From positions 1,957,001-2,021,000 of the forward strand of contig NZ_CP115174.1 in the NCBI RefSeq assembly GCF_027625475.1: 64,000 nt of DNA, given 5' to 3'. Shown piece by piece: positions 9,416-18,907 of this stretch (position 1 is its first letter; the number at the start of each line of letters is the position of its first letter). This DNA comes from Sphingomonas abietis. Lineage in GTDB: Bacteria > Pseudomonadota > Alphaproteobacteria > Sphingomonadales > Sphingomonadaceae. The position numbers and the translations under genes were made by a program. The notes beneath the pieces were generated by a model. The model was given only the letters and a program-made list of their open reading frames with translations, was not told the DNA's origin and made no database searches.

Positions 9416-11674
9416 AGGCCGAGTCTTGCCGGCGTTGAGTAGAAACGCAAGCGTCAACGGACGCCTACAAGTTGCTCTGTGGACGATTGCTGCGACATTG
9501 GCGGCGATGACCTTGCTGTGGAAGGGTGCGAAGCGATCGGAGACATGGGTGTAGAACAGCACGCCCGGTTCGCTGGCATAGCGGGCGTTGTGGTCGGCGC
9601 GCGCCTCGCCCCGCCCGCCTGCACGAAAGAACTGCCCGTCCGATGACGAGGTGTCGCCCGGTCCCCATAGACGGCTGAGCGGATGGGCATGGTGATGGTC
9701 GACGATCGCGGCGAGCGCGCCGGCATAGGTCTCGTCACGGATATGCCATTCGGCGGTCCACAGCAGCCGGGCATGGGTCAGGCCACGCGAGCTTTCCGCC
9801 ATGCGGGCAAGGCCGAGGTTGGTGCCATCGGCGAGGATCGCGCCCATCAGAGCGGGTCGCTCGCTCGCGGGAATTCCAGTGCGGGCATGGACGAAGCGTT
9901 CGGCAAAGCCGGTCCAGGCGGCGACCTCGGCGAGCAGGTCGGTGATACGGATGCGTGGCAGCAGCCCATAGAGGCGGGCCTTTAGTTCATCCGCTTCGTC
10001 CGGGGTGGAGCGCCGCAGCGGCGAGATGGTCAGGCGACCGTCCTCGATCGCGGCATCGGGCAGCGTGCCTTCGGCCGCGGCGCGCTCCACCTCGTCCATC
10101 CGCTGGCGAAGCCGATCCCGGTGGGCAGCGATCCATTCGGGTGCGCTCATATCGACCGCCAGGCCAAGCTGCCCTTCGGCGCGCATGATCGCGAAGGCCT
10201 GGGCCGGGAGAAGATAGTCGTCGAGGGTGCGATAGGCGCGGCTGCCATCCACCCAGATCGCGCCCGACGCGAGCCGGTCGCGCAGATGGACCAGCACCGC
10301 GATCTCCCATCCACGCCGGTTGAATACGCCATCCGATGAGAGGACGACCCGACGCCACTTGGGCTTGAGAAACGACATGGGCGCTTTGCGTGGCAGGATG
10401 GTGCGACCTTCGGCGTAGAACGAGCGCAGCAACTCAACGGCGCCGAGCAGCGGATCACCCGCGCGTGCGGTCCGGAAGCGGAACGCGGCGACGAAGGTCG
10501 GCAGGAAGCGGCGGACCGCCTGATAGCGCTCCACCACCTCGTCGAGACCGTCCTCACCAGGGCGGGTCAGTTCCTCCGCCGCGCGTACGCTCTGCTCGAG
10601 TGCCGGCCACCCGATCCGCTCATCGACCAGCGCCAGTGCATTGCTGCCTGTGCTCCGCGCATCGAGCAACGTCCGCCCGAGGCGGATATGCAGCCGGGCC
10701 GTGTCGCGGAACAGCCGGGCTTGGTCGATGAGGCGTTCCGACCGGGTGCGGTCGGCACGTCGGAACATGCCGCCCACTAGCTTCTCGACCATCAGGATGG
10801 CGGCGTCGGTCAACGCCACCTCCATCTCGATCGCGAAGGCGACGAGCGTGGCAAGGCGACGCCGGTTTTCGAGCCGGGTCAGGTGCTGGGCGGTCATGAT
10901 CGCGGCCTCGCGCGCGATCACCGCATAGCGACTGGCATGGATGCGCCGCGCCCGTTCCGCCTCGATGCCGAGGCCACGGACATGATCGAGCCGTTCGACG
11001 ATCGCCTTGAGGTTGCCGGCGCCGGGCGCTTCCGGCCAGTCGCGTATCCACGCCAGGAGCGAACGGGTGGGTGTTCCCCCGACCCGCAGCATGGCATCGA
11101 GCCGCTCGACCTGATCCGGCGTCAGGTCGCGGCCGAGCCGAGCGAACGCCTGCCGTCTGGCCTCCGCGCGGGCGACCAGCGCGATCCGTTCGAGCACGGC
11201 CGGCAGCGGCAGCACGACGCCCGCCCCGCGCAGCCGCTCGACCATGGCCGCGACGATGGCATCGCAGCGGTCGGTGGACGTCGCCACCTCGCTGGCGGTT
11301 GCGAAGACCGTCCCACGGTCCGCACGTTCGAAGGCGCGTAGGCCGAGCCGGCGCTCGATCGCGGCACGATGCTCGCGCAGCGTCGTGTCGCGCGCGGCAT
11401 AGTCGGCAAAGGCGCCGGGTGCGCAGCCGATCTGGGCGGCCAGCACCGCGAGCATCGCCGCAGGCGGCACCTCACCGGGTTCGATCGCCCGGCCGGGATG
11501 GCGGAGGTAGCCGAGCTGCACCGCATAGCCGATCCGGTTGGCGGGACGCCTGCGTCGGAACACCTCGACCAAATCGTCGGCGCCGAGCGTGTACAGCCGC
11601 TCGATCGCGGCGGGGTCCGATGGCGGATCGAACAGCGCGGTGCGCTGTGCCGGCGACAGGATTTGCGCGACCAT
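9416..11674 (-). pseudogene. tnpA: Tn3-family transposase TnpA, 3' truncated
   Basis: Roughly 735 residues of a Tn3-family transposase, which is normally near 970-1000. The N-terminal DNA-binding part (DUF4158-like) starts with LSPAQRTALFD. Two acidic positions expected in the catalytic DDE core are present in WGPGDTSSSDGQFF and HVSDRFAPFHSKVI. The sequence then departs from the family within about 25 residues of the second motif and runs in frame into the nucleotidyltransferase-HEPN gene, so the region carrying the third catalytic residue (Glu) is lost. It should be inactive in transposition. It is divergent from the resolvase gene, as in Tn3 itself, with the presumed res site between them. 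Confidence 0.85.
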
Positions 11675-11687
11675 CTTGACCTGCTCC

Positions 11688-11762
11688 CCTTGCTGTCACA
11701 CAACCACGTTGTGATGACGTTGACGCGACATAGTCGGAGTGACTGGTTAAGTGACAGCAAGG
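11688..11762. promoter_or_regulatory. Candidate res site / divergent tnpA-tnpR control region
   Basis: The space between the divergent transposase and resolvase genes has a perfect 12-bp inverted repeat, CCTTGCTGTCAC at 11688-11699 and its complement at 11751-11762. Inside is a shorter dyad around ACAACCACGTTGT and two TGACG/GATGACG direct motifs. Tn3-family res sites consist of three resolvase-binding dyads in just this position. Assignment of individual subsites was not possible by eye. Confidence 0.5.
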
Positions 11763-11810
11763 CGCCGCCTCGCGGCGATGCCATCAACTGTCACGTGGAC
11801 GCACGTTAAA

Positions 11811-12437
11811 GTGACGGCGCTGATCGGCTATGCGCGGGTGTCGAAGGCGGACGGCAGCCAGGTCATCGACCTCCAGCGCGACGCGCTGGCGAAGGCCGGC
11901 GTCGATCTGGACCATCACCTCTATACTGACGCCGCATCGGGCAAGCGCGACGACCGGCCGGGACTGGATGCGTGCATCAAGGCGCTGCGGCATGGCGACA
12001 CGCTGCTGGTATGGAAGCTCGACCGGTTGGGGCGCGACCTGCGCCACCTCGTCAACTTGGTCGGCGACCTGACGAAGCGCGGCATCGGGCTGAAGGTGCT
12101 CACCGGCGAAGGTGCCTCGATCGACACCACCACCGCTAACGGCCGGCTCGTCTTCGCGATCTTCGCCGGGCTGGCCGAGTTCGAGCGCGAACTGATCGTC
12201 GAGCGGACCAAGGCCGGCCTTGCGGCAGCGCGTGCCCGGGGACGAAGCGGCGGTCGCCCGTTCAAGATGACGCCTGCCAAGCTACGTCTTGCCCAGGCGG
12301 CGATGGGCAAGCCCGAAACCAAGGTCGCCGAGCTGTGTGCTGAACTCGGCATCACACGCCAGACGCTCTACCGCCACGTCACGCCCAAGGGCGATATCAG
12401 ACCAGACGGCGAAAAGCTGCTGGCAAGGAAGCGATGA
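11811..12437 (+). CDS. tnpR: Tn3-family serine resolvase TnpR
   Basis: About 208 residues from the GTG at 11811, which puts the family's typical beginning (x-ALIGYARVSKADGSQ) at the N-terminus; an ATG at 11778 and a GTG at 11751 in the same frame would add 11 or 20 residues. The catalytic Ser is in YARVSKADG. The resolvase core continues with LLVWKLDRLGRDLRHL and FAGLAEFERELIVERT. A C-terminal HTH (VAELCAELGITRQTLYRHV) binds the res site. It would resolve cointegrates of the neighbouring Tn3 unit. The next gene ends 8 bases downstream on the other strand. Confidence 0.92.
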   Translation: MTALIGYARVSKADGSQVIDLQRDALAKAGVDLDHHLYTDAASGKRDDRPGLDACIKALRHGDTLLVWKLDRLGRDLRHLVNLVGDLTKRGIGLKVLTGEGASIDTTTANGRLVFAIFAGLAEFERELIVERTKAGLAAARARGRSGGRPFKMTPAKLRLAQAAMGKPETKVAELCAELGITRQTLYRHVTPKGDIRPDGEKLLARKR

Positions 12438-12444
12438 TCTGCCA

Positions 12445-13728
12445 TCACTGATGTTGCACGCTGCCGTTCGACACGATCCAGCCCGGCGAAAGCTTGAGGC
12501 TCCACCCGGCTCCGACATATTCACTGCCACGCGCGGTGCCGGGACCGGCGACCGATGCCGACTTCCAGTCCTTCGCGATCAGCACGCCCTGCTCCACCGT
12601 CAGTGTGCCCCATGCGTCGCGGATAGTGGCCGTCGGATAGACGGTGCCCGATGGCGGCAGCGCGAAGACGTTCTGCGGATTGAACTGGATCTGTATGTCG
12701 ATCAGCGGCAGCCGCATGACCGGACCATCGATCAGCATGGTTCGCCAGTGCGCGGCCTGGCGGGCATGAGCATCCGCCTTTGCCGCTTCTTCCGACCGGA
12801 TGCCGGCAAAGCCGTAACGATCGCGGACCGCCTCCACCGGGGGCAAGGCAACGTCACCAATGGCATGATGCAGCAAGGCCCCCAGATCGCTGTCCGGTCG
12901 CAAGCCGTTCCGCCACCCTGGAGACAGCCGGTCGAGCAACAAGCCATAGGCGGGACCGGACGCATAGGCGAAGCTGCGAACATAGCCATCGTGCCGGTCG
13001 TAATCGGCCAAGGCACCGATCGTCGAAGCCACGGCGTCCTTGCCGGCACCGAGGCGCTTGCCGGTATACTCGGCGATCCCTTCGTTGATTTCCAGCGCGT
13101 TCTCCCGGCCAGTCGCCTCCGTCGCCATACTGCGCCGGAGCGCGCGAAAGGCCAGCGCATCACGGATCGCCGTCCGTTGCGGCACGCCATCCGTTCGCAG
13201 TGCCTGAGCCAGCGCTCGCCATTCGAGACGCAGGAGCAGGCGCCCGTCGAGCGTGTCGAGGTGATCCGGCAAAGATGCCACGGGTGGGGGAAGGCGATCG
13301 GGCTGGATGCGGTGGAAAGCCTCGTGCATCAGCAAGGTATCGCGTTTGTCGCGATCCGAGGGGAGTGGCAGCAGAACCATCGTCCAGCGGGTGCCTGCCC
13401 AGTCGATCGCGGTGTTCGCCATGCCGATGTCCTGGGGCAGCGTTCCGATGAACATCGCGCCCGAGGGCCGGAGATCATGGCCGATCGTATTCCTGTCGGC
13501 GTAGATGGCTCGCGTCTCGCGATCGACCAGCATGATCGGCCCGCACAGGCTCTTGCCCCACAGTCGTCCGCCATCGCGATGGCACAGGACACGATATTCG
13601 GTGATGGCTTCACCTGCGGCCTTGGCTTGTTGGGTAAATAGAGGTTGCGTCGTTGCCGACGTGGTAAGGAAGCAACCCGCTATTCCGCCGATCGTCAGCC
13701 ACAGACTGCGATGATGCTTGTTGGGCAT
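12445..13728 (-). CDS. Secreted zinc-metalloprotease-like protein
   Basis: A 427-residue protein with a signal peptide or N-terminal anchor (LWLTIGGIAGCFLTTSA). It contains an HExxH motif (MHEAFHRIQ, near residue 136) and a downstream NEGIAEYTGK near residue 217, the spacing and Glu expected of a gluzincin-type zinc site. The C-terminal third looks beta-rich. I do not recognise a named family. It is divergent from a two-component system that starts 129 bases away, which suggests the response regulator controls it. As the first gene beyond tnpR it is in the cargo position of a Tn3-type transposon. Confidence 0.65.
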   Translation of the reverse strand: MPNKHHRSLWLTIGGIAGCFLTTSATTQPLFTQQAKAAGEAITEYRVLCHRDGGRLWGKSLCGPIMLVDRETRAIYADRNTIGHDLRPSGAMFIGTLPQDIGMANTAIDWAGTRWTMVLLPLPSDRDKRDTLLMHEAFHRIQPDRLPPPVASLPDHLDTLDGRLLLRLEWRALAQALRTDGVPQRTAIRDALAFRALRRSMATEATGRENALEINEGIAEYTGKRLGAGKDAVASTIGALADYDRHDGYVRSFAYASGPAYGLLLDRLSPGWRNGLRPDSDLGALLHHAIGDVALPPVEAVRDRYGFAGIRSEEAAKADAHARQAAHWRTMLIDGPVMRLPLIDIQIQFNPQNVFALPPSGTVYPTATIRDAWGTLTVEQGVLIAKDWKSASVAGPGTARGSEYVGAGWSLKLSPGWIVSNGSVQHQ

Positions 13729-13857
13729 TGCTTCCGATCCCTGCCTTTACTGCGAGGCGGGCTCTATGGCGGGCGAAGGTATCGCCTTCATGGCCTCTTT
13801 GTATCCTGGACAGCGTTCAGGACATGAACGCGATACGATCCATCGATAAGGGAAGGC

Positions 13858-14562
13858 ATGGCGAGCAGTGTGGCGCGGATCATCGTAGTGGAGGACGACG
13901 ACAGCGTGCGCGACGCGATCGTCGGCTATCTGTCGCGGCATGATTTCGACGTCACGGGCGTACCCGATGCGCGGAGCTTCGATGCGTTGGCGGACGGCAC
14001 CCGTGCCGACCTTATCGTTCTCGATGTGATGCTGCCGGGAGAGGACGGACTGTCACTCTGCCGCAGATTACGCGATGCTGCTCCTCCCGTCCTGATGCTC
14101 AGCGCGCTGGGGGATACGACGGACCGTATCGTCGGGCTGGAGATCGGTGCGGCGGATTATCTGGCCAAACCATTTGATCCGCGCGAGTTGCTCGCCCGCA
14201 TCCGCGCGATCCTCCGGCGCGAAGCCCCGCCGGTCACGCAACCGCCGCTGTCCTATCACTTCGACGGATGGCTGTTCGAGCCGGATATCGCACGCCTGAT
14301 TGCGCCGGACGGCACGCCGGTATCGATGACGGCAGGCGAACTGCGGATGCTGCTCGCGTTCGTCCGGCACCCGGCGCAAGTTCTTAGTCGAGACAGGCTG
14401 CTCGATCTTACCCATGGCGCGGATGACGGTCCCTTCGACCGGGCGATCGATCTGGCGGTCAGCCGATTGCGACGGCGATTGTCGGATACGGGCGGGACGA
14501 GCCTGATCGAAACCGTACGTGGGCTCGGCTATCGATTTAGGGCCGCGGTTAGCCGTCGATGA
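13858..14562 (+). CDS. OmpR/PhoB-family response regulator
   Basis: A 234-residue regulator. The receiver domain has the acidic pair EDDDS near residue 11, the phosphorylated Asp in LIVLDVMLPGEDG near 54 and the Lys in YLAKPFDPRE near 104. A winged-helix DNA-binding domain fills the C-terminal half and ends with SLIETVRGLGYRFRA. Its TGA overlaps the ATG of the sensor kinase by four bases, so the two are translationally coupled. The divergent exported metalloprotease-like gene is the obvious candidate target. Confidence 0.95.
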   Translation: MASSVARIIVVEDDDSVRDAIVGYLSRHDFDVTGVPDARSFDALADGTRADLIVLDVMLPGEDGLSLCRRLRDAAPPVLMLSALGDTTDRIVGLEIGAADYLAKPFDPRELLARIRAILRREAPPVTQPPLSYHFDGWLFEPDIARLIAPDGTPVSMTAGELRMLLAFVRHPAQVLSRDRLLDLTHGADDGPFDRAIDLAVSRLRRRLSDTGGTSLIETVRGLGYRFRAAVSRR

Positions 14563-15923
14563 AGTGGTCGCCATCTATCCTGGCCCAGGTCGCGACGTTG
14601 GCGCTCACCACCCTGGTGCTCGCATTCGCTCTGAGCCTGGGCATCGTATTGATGACACCTACCCCTGCGCCGGTGCGGATGACAGTTCGTGATGCGGCAA
14701 GTGTATTGGAGGGCAAGCGGAGCGGTGCCTTCGGTTTGACGATCCGGTCGGCACCGCCCACCCCGCCCCGGATCGTGGAGGTCGAGGCTTCACTGGCGCG
14801 GATGTTGCGCGTCCGCCCCGATAAGGTTCGCGCGCGCTGGCTCGACAGCGATGGCGCCGGCAAGGGAAAAGCGACAGGGCAAAGCGTCATTCTGGTCGGT
14901 AACCGGACGTTGCTCGTCGACAGCGGTGCCGGCGGGTTTCGGATGCGATATGGTGCCGATGTGCGGATCGGCCCCGATGTGGAAATGCCCGCGTTCGAAG
15001 CAGCCGTTCGGCAGGACGATGGCCGTTGGCGAACCGTCATCCCGACCGATCGGCAACTTGCGGCGTGGCGACTGCGGCTGTTTGTGGCGTTCGGCTTGAC
15101 CCTGATGCTTTCCGCGGTGCTAGTATGGATCGCAGCACGTCGGCTGTCGATTCCAGTGCGCAATCTGGCGGAAAGCGCGGCGCGAAGCGACTTGATTAGC
15201 GAACCGCCGTTTCGAGACGAGGGTCCGGCCGAGATCAGAGCCGTCGCCGCAGCGATGAACGCCATGCACCAGCGCCTTGCCGATCAGGCGGAGGAACGCT
15301 TCCAGGCGTTCGCCGCTATCGCCCACGACCTCCGCACCCCGCTGACCGGACTGCGCATCCGCGCGGAACTCGTTCCGCTAGGCGAGCGCGAACGCATGAT
15401 CCATGATCTCGACCGGATGGCGGCGATGATTGGCGAGGTGCTCGACTTCGCGCAGATCGATCGGCATCGCCTTTGTCCGAAACACACCGATCTTGTCGCC
15501 TTTCTCACCGCAATCCGGGATGACCGGCGTTCGCTGGACCAAGATGTCGATCTGGCCAGCCAACTCGATGACGGCTGCGCCATGGTAGACAAACCTCTTC
15601 TGTACCGCGCCCTCGACAACCTCATCGACAATGCCGTGCGCTATGCGGGGAATGCCATCCTGTCGGTCGAGGATCGAGACACGCAGGTGTGCATCCATGT
15701 CGATGATTCCGGGCCCGGCATCCCTCTGAACGACGTCGGTGACATCGTCGCACCGTTCAGGAGGCTCGAACCATCGCGAAGCCGCGTGACAGGTGGGGTA
15801 GGCCTCGGCTTGGCGATCGCGGATCGTATCGCCGTCGCGCATGGCGGCAGGCTGATATTGGACAATCGGCAACCGCATGGCCTCCGCGCCACGCTCAGTC
15901 TGCCGTCACGCCCTTTCGCTTAG
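14559..15923 (+). CDS. Membrane sensor histidine kinase
   Basis: A 454-residue kinase with two transmembrane helices (about 8-30 and 172-192) around a periplasmic sensor segment of about 140 residues. HAMP-like sequence follows (RRLSIPVRNLAESAARS). The phospho-accepting His is in AHDLRTPLTGLR near residue 256. The ATPase domain has the N box DNLIDNAVRYA, the G1 box VDDSGPGIP and the G2 box GGVGLGLAIAD. The signal sensed cannot be told from sequence. It works with the overlapping upstream response regulator. Confidence 0.95.
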   Translation: MKWSPSILAQVATLALTTLVLAFALSLGIVLMTPTPAPVRMTVRDAASVLEGKRSGAFGLTIRSAPPTPPRIVEVEASLARMLRVRPDKVRARWLDSDGAGKGKATGQSVILVGNRTLLVDSGAGGFRMRYGADVRIGPDVEMPAFEAAVRQDDGRWRTVIPTDRQLAAWRLRLFVAFGLTLMLSAVLVWIAARRLSIPVRNLAESAARSDLISEPPFRDEGPAEIRAVAAAMNAMHQRLADQAEERFQAFAAIAHDLRTPLTGLRIRAELVPLGERERMIHDLDRMAAMIGEVLDFAQIDRHRLCPKHTDLVAFLTAIRDDRRSLDQDVDLASQLDDGCAMVDKPLLYRALDNLIDNAVRYAGNAILSVEDRDTQVCIHVDDSGPGIPLNDVGDIVAPFRRLEPSRSRVTGGVGLGLAIADRIAVAHGGRLILDNRQPHGLRATLSLPSRPFA

Positions 15924-15932
15924 CGTACGCTC

Positions 15933-17816
15933 GTGAAGATATTCTGCGATGACCCCTATTTGTCTGGCACGCGTGCTCCGCCGGAGCAGCGCCGCAGGAT
16001 GATCCGGAAACTTGCTTCGTCTGACGACCCGAATCTCCGACAGCGGGCGCACGAAGCGCTCGACGCTATGCTTGAGGCCGTGCATTTTTCGACACCGCAT
16101 GATTTCGATTTTGGGGCGCGGTCACGTGATTTCGGCTGGGAACCAAACTTTCAGAGCGACATCGTCGACTGGTACGTCCAGGCGGTGATCCTTGCCGTTG
16201 AGCTCAAGGACAGGATCGATGCGAAGGGCGCCATCGCGCATCACGCGCGCGGCCTTTGGTGGGCAGGCGGTTGTCAGGATGCGCTTGAAGCAGCGGCGCT
16301 TCGCTTTGCCGAGGATGGGGTCTGGCTGGACGGTTGGATCGCGTTCCGTACGGCATTGCGCTTCGACGGGCCGGGGATGCCAGAAGACGTCCGCGTTCAG
16401 CTCTCTCGAATCATCGATCGGCTCAAGCCGGTCGGATTGGTCGAGCGCGTTCACGCACTCGTCTTGGAACGATCGCAGGGAGGCTACAGCCTCGAAGATG
16501 GTGAGGAAGATGATGTCGACGACGTTGCCGACGGCTACCGCCGGATTGCCGAGGCAGCGATCAGCATCGGGGAGGAGGCGACGGGATCACCGGCAGAGCT
16601 GAAACGGCTGATCGACGAGATCTCGGTTTCGCCGCACGCGCCCCGCGCCTTCGAGTTCGGAAGGGGATTGGCCCGAGGGGCCAAAAAGCTAGACGAGATG
16701 TGGACGGTGCTGGCGAGCGCCTATTTCGGTGCTGATCCAGCCACAAGGAATTCCGTCATGTTGGGAGGGTTCCTGCAGGAAGCGTATCAGCGCGACCCCG
16801 TATTCGGGGCTGCTCTTCTCGACCGAGCGATTGAAGATCCGACACTCGGCCCGATGTTTCCTTATCTGCAGGCGAGAGCCGGCATTGAAGGCGCTGCCGT
16901 CACCAGACTACGTCGTGCCGCCGCTTTCGGTCTTCTCAACGGCCGTGCCTTCGAGGTCATCGGGGGCCATGCAGCGGCGGGTATCGATCCGGGGGATGTT
17001 TGTGCCCTCTTGGAGGATATCCTTCCCCTCCCAAGTGGTGCGGAGGCGGCGCTCGAGATCCTATATATGTGTCTCATCACGCGGCGGGATAAGCAGCTGC
17101 CGATCGATCCGAGGTTCATCGCGCTCGGGCGGACGCTGCTCGTCGAAATCGATTTTCGGGAGGAGAAGACGCGCAGACACGGTGCGGCCGTCCTCATCCG
17201 TGCGTGCCTCACTGGCGGCTATTCAGATGCTGCCGCAATCACGATTCGTGGGAATGTGTGTGCCGCGCTCGAGGCTGACAGCGGACTATATCGCCATCTG
17301 GGCGAGGTGATCGACAGTCTGTTTAAGGTTCGGCCGTTCATTGCGCTCGACATCTTTGTCTTAGGCGTACAAGCGTCGCAAAACCGCCTTTTGCGATCCT
17401 ATGGCTTCGATAAACCCTCATTGGTCGGGAAGCTCGACGTCGACGTCCTGATCACCTGGGCCGACCGTGATCCCGAAATCCGCTACCATCTCGTTGGCCG
17501 CGGCACATCGATGTTCGAGACGGTGGCGGAGGAGGCGGGTCAGGAGATCATGCTCTCGGACCGTTTTCTAAGGCTTTTGTCCTGCGCTCCCGATAAACTC
17601 GCCTTCCTCGGTAATTTCACTAATCGCATGCATCCGCAGGGTTGGTCAGGATCTTTGGCGGATGTGCTGACCGCGCGAGTTAAGGCAGTGCAGCCTCTGA
17701 ACGGGCACGACGACGCTTCGGTGCGCAAATGGGTGGCAGATCTGGAGGAGCCGATGGCGAGTTGGATCGCTGGTGAGAGGGGACGCGACCGGAGGCAAGA
17801 GGAAAGTTTCGAGTAG
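15933..17816 (+). CDS. Helix-rich protein of unknown function, possibly 5' truncated
   Basis: A 627-residue product begins at a GTG only 9 bases after the histidine kinase stop and in the same frame as that kinase. The sequence is mostly alpha-helical repeat-like, with a distinctive HDFDFGARSRDFGW motif near residue 55 and an acidic stretch GEEDDVDDVAD near residue 190. No signal peptide, catalytic motif or ATPase motif is visible. Helical C-terminal regions of this sort follow the ATPase in STAND and related defence proteins, so the gene may be the surviving C-terminal part of such a protein, or a stand-alone scaffold. No homologue can be named with confidence. Confidence 0.55.
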   Translation: MKIFCDDPYLSGTRAPPEQRRRMIRKLASSDDPNLRQRAHEALDAMLEAVHFSTPHDFDFGARSRDFGWEPNFQSDIVDWYVQAVILAVELKDRIDAKGAIAHHARGLWWAGGCQDALEAAALRFAEDGVWLDGWIAFRTALRFDGPGMPEDVRVQLSRIIDRLKPVGLVERVHALVLERSQGGYSLEDGEEDDVDDVADGYRRIAEAAISIGEEATGSPAELKRLIDEISVSPHAPRAFEFGRGLARGAKKLDEMWTVLASAYFGADPATRNSVMLGGFLQEAYQRDPVFGAALLDRAIEDPTLGPMFPYLQARAGIEGAAVTRLRRAAAFGLLNGRAFEVIGGHAAAGIDPGDVCALLEDILPLPSGAEAALEILYMCLITRRDKQLPIDPRFIALGRTLLVEIDFREEKTRRHGAAVLIRACLTGGYSDAAAITIRGNVCAALEADSGLYRHLGEVIDSLFKVRPFIALDIFVLGVQASQNRLLRSYGFDKPSLVGKLDVDVLITWADRDPEIRYHLVGRGTSMFETVAEEAGQEIMLSDRFLRLLSCAPDKLAFLGNFTNRMHPQGWSGSLADVLTARVKAVQPLNGHDDASVRKWVADLEEPMASWIAGERGRDRRQEESFE

Positions 17817-17892
17817 AGCGGGGTAATTGGCGACGTTGGCTATCACCCCTCCGCAAAGATATGGGCAAACCAATCACGCCTGGGCGGAGCGG

Positions 17893-18150
17893 AGGCCCCC
17901 ATTCGCCGATCGACTGGATCAACATGATCGGCGTGCCGGCGATTTTGTTACCTGGCGGCTTCTATGCGGATGGGCTTCCGTTCGGCGTCGAGTTCAGCGC
18001 CCGGCCATGGCGCGGTGGGGATCTACTCTCCTGGGCGTACGACTACGAGCAGCGGACGAGGCATCGACGCCCGCCAGTGTTGATCGATCGGGAGACGCTG
18101 GGCTCCGCCAGTCAGCCGCTCGAACCAGCCGACGGCCCCGATCCGGGGGC
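17893..18150 (+). pseudogene. Amidase-signature enzyme, C-terminal relic
   Basis: About 65 residues match the extreme C-terminal part of GatA/AtzF-type amidases: DWINMIGVPAILLPGGF, then DGLPFGVEFSARPW, then LLSWAYDYEQRT and the PPVLI end. No catalytic Ser-Ser-Lys region is present, because the upstream sequence belongs to a different gene. The relic sits between the helical orphan gene and the TerY-P triad and probably marks a former insertion boundary. Confidence 0.65.
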
Positions 18151-18227
18151 GGGACGCCGACGCATACCGGCTTTCGATAAGCGCGTGACGCAGTTAGGGT
18201 GGCGACGGGTTCTACTAGGGGGTGCGC

Positions 18228-18905
18228 GTGACTGATTTTGGACAGATGCCTTTCGGAGCGGCTGAATTCGCAGAGAACCCGGAGCCGCGCTGCCCCTGTC
18301 TTCTCCTCCTCGACACGTCGATGTCGATGAGCGGCGCGAGGATCGACGAGCTCAACGCCGGTTTGGCGGCTTTCAAGGACGAGCTGGCGGGTGATACGCT
18401 GGCCGCCAAGCGGGTCGAGGTCGCGGTCGTCACCTTCGGGCCGGTTCAGGTCGTTTCGGACTTCACGACGGTGACGAGCTTCTATCCGCCCACGCTCCGT
18501 CCGGAAGGCATGACGCCGATGGGGGAGGCGATCCAGCAGGGCATCGAACTGCTTCGCCGGCGTAAGGCCGAGTACAAAGCCAACGGCATCTCCTACTACC
18601 GGCCCTGGATCTTCCTGATCACCGACGGCGCTCCGACGGACTCGGTCGTAGCGGCCACCGCCGCCATCGCTGCGGGCGAGGCATCGAAGGAGTTCATGTT
18701 CTACGCCGTCGGCGTCGAGGACGCGGACCTTGGCGCGCTCGGGAAGATGGTCACGCGCGCGCCCCTTAAGCTGCGCGGTCTGGCGTTCAAGGAGCTGTTC
18801 GCCTGGCTGTCCGCTTCGTTGAGCTCGATGTCGAAGTCCAATCCCGGAGACGCCGTGCCGCTGACCAATCCCACTGCTCCCGACGGTTGGGCGGTGGCTG
18901 GCTGA
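18228..18905 (+). CDS. terY: TerY-like von Willebrand A domain protein
   Basis: A 225-residue protein. The GTG at 18228 is chosen because AGGGGG ends 5 bases before it; a GTG six bases earlier is also in frame. The metal-ion site is intact: [12 protein letters not shown] (D-x-S-x-S), TPMGEAIQ and [10 protein letters not shown]. It is the first gene of a three-gene unit with a PP2C phosphatase and a kinase, which is the TerY-P triad described for chemical-stress and antiphage systems. The vWA protein probably scaffolds a complex through metal-dependent contacts. Two bases separate it from the phosphatase. Confidence 0.88.
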   Translation: MTDFGQMPFGAAEFAENPEPRCPCLLLLDTSMSMSGARIDELNAGLAAFKDELAGDTLAAKRVEVAVVTFGPVQVVSDFTTVTSFYPPTLRPEGMTPMGEAIQQGIELLRRRKAEYKANGISYYRPWIFLITDGAPTDSVVAATAAIAAGEASKEFMFYAVGVEDADLGALGKMVTRAPLKLRGLAFKELFAWLSASLSSMSKSNPGDAVPLTNPTAPDGWAVAG

Positions 18906-18907
18906 CG

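Noticed and set aside
15921..15935. Read-through fusion of the sensor kinase to the helical orphan protein
   Set aside because: The two are in the same frame across a single TAG, but this has a one-in-three chance of occurring and the kinase ends where the family normally ends.
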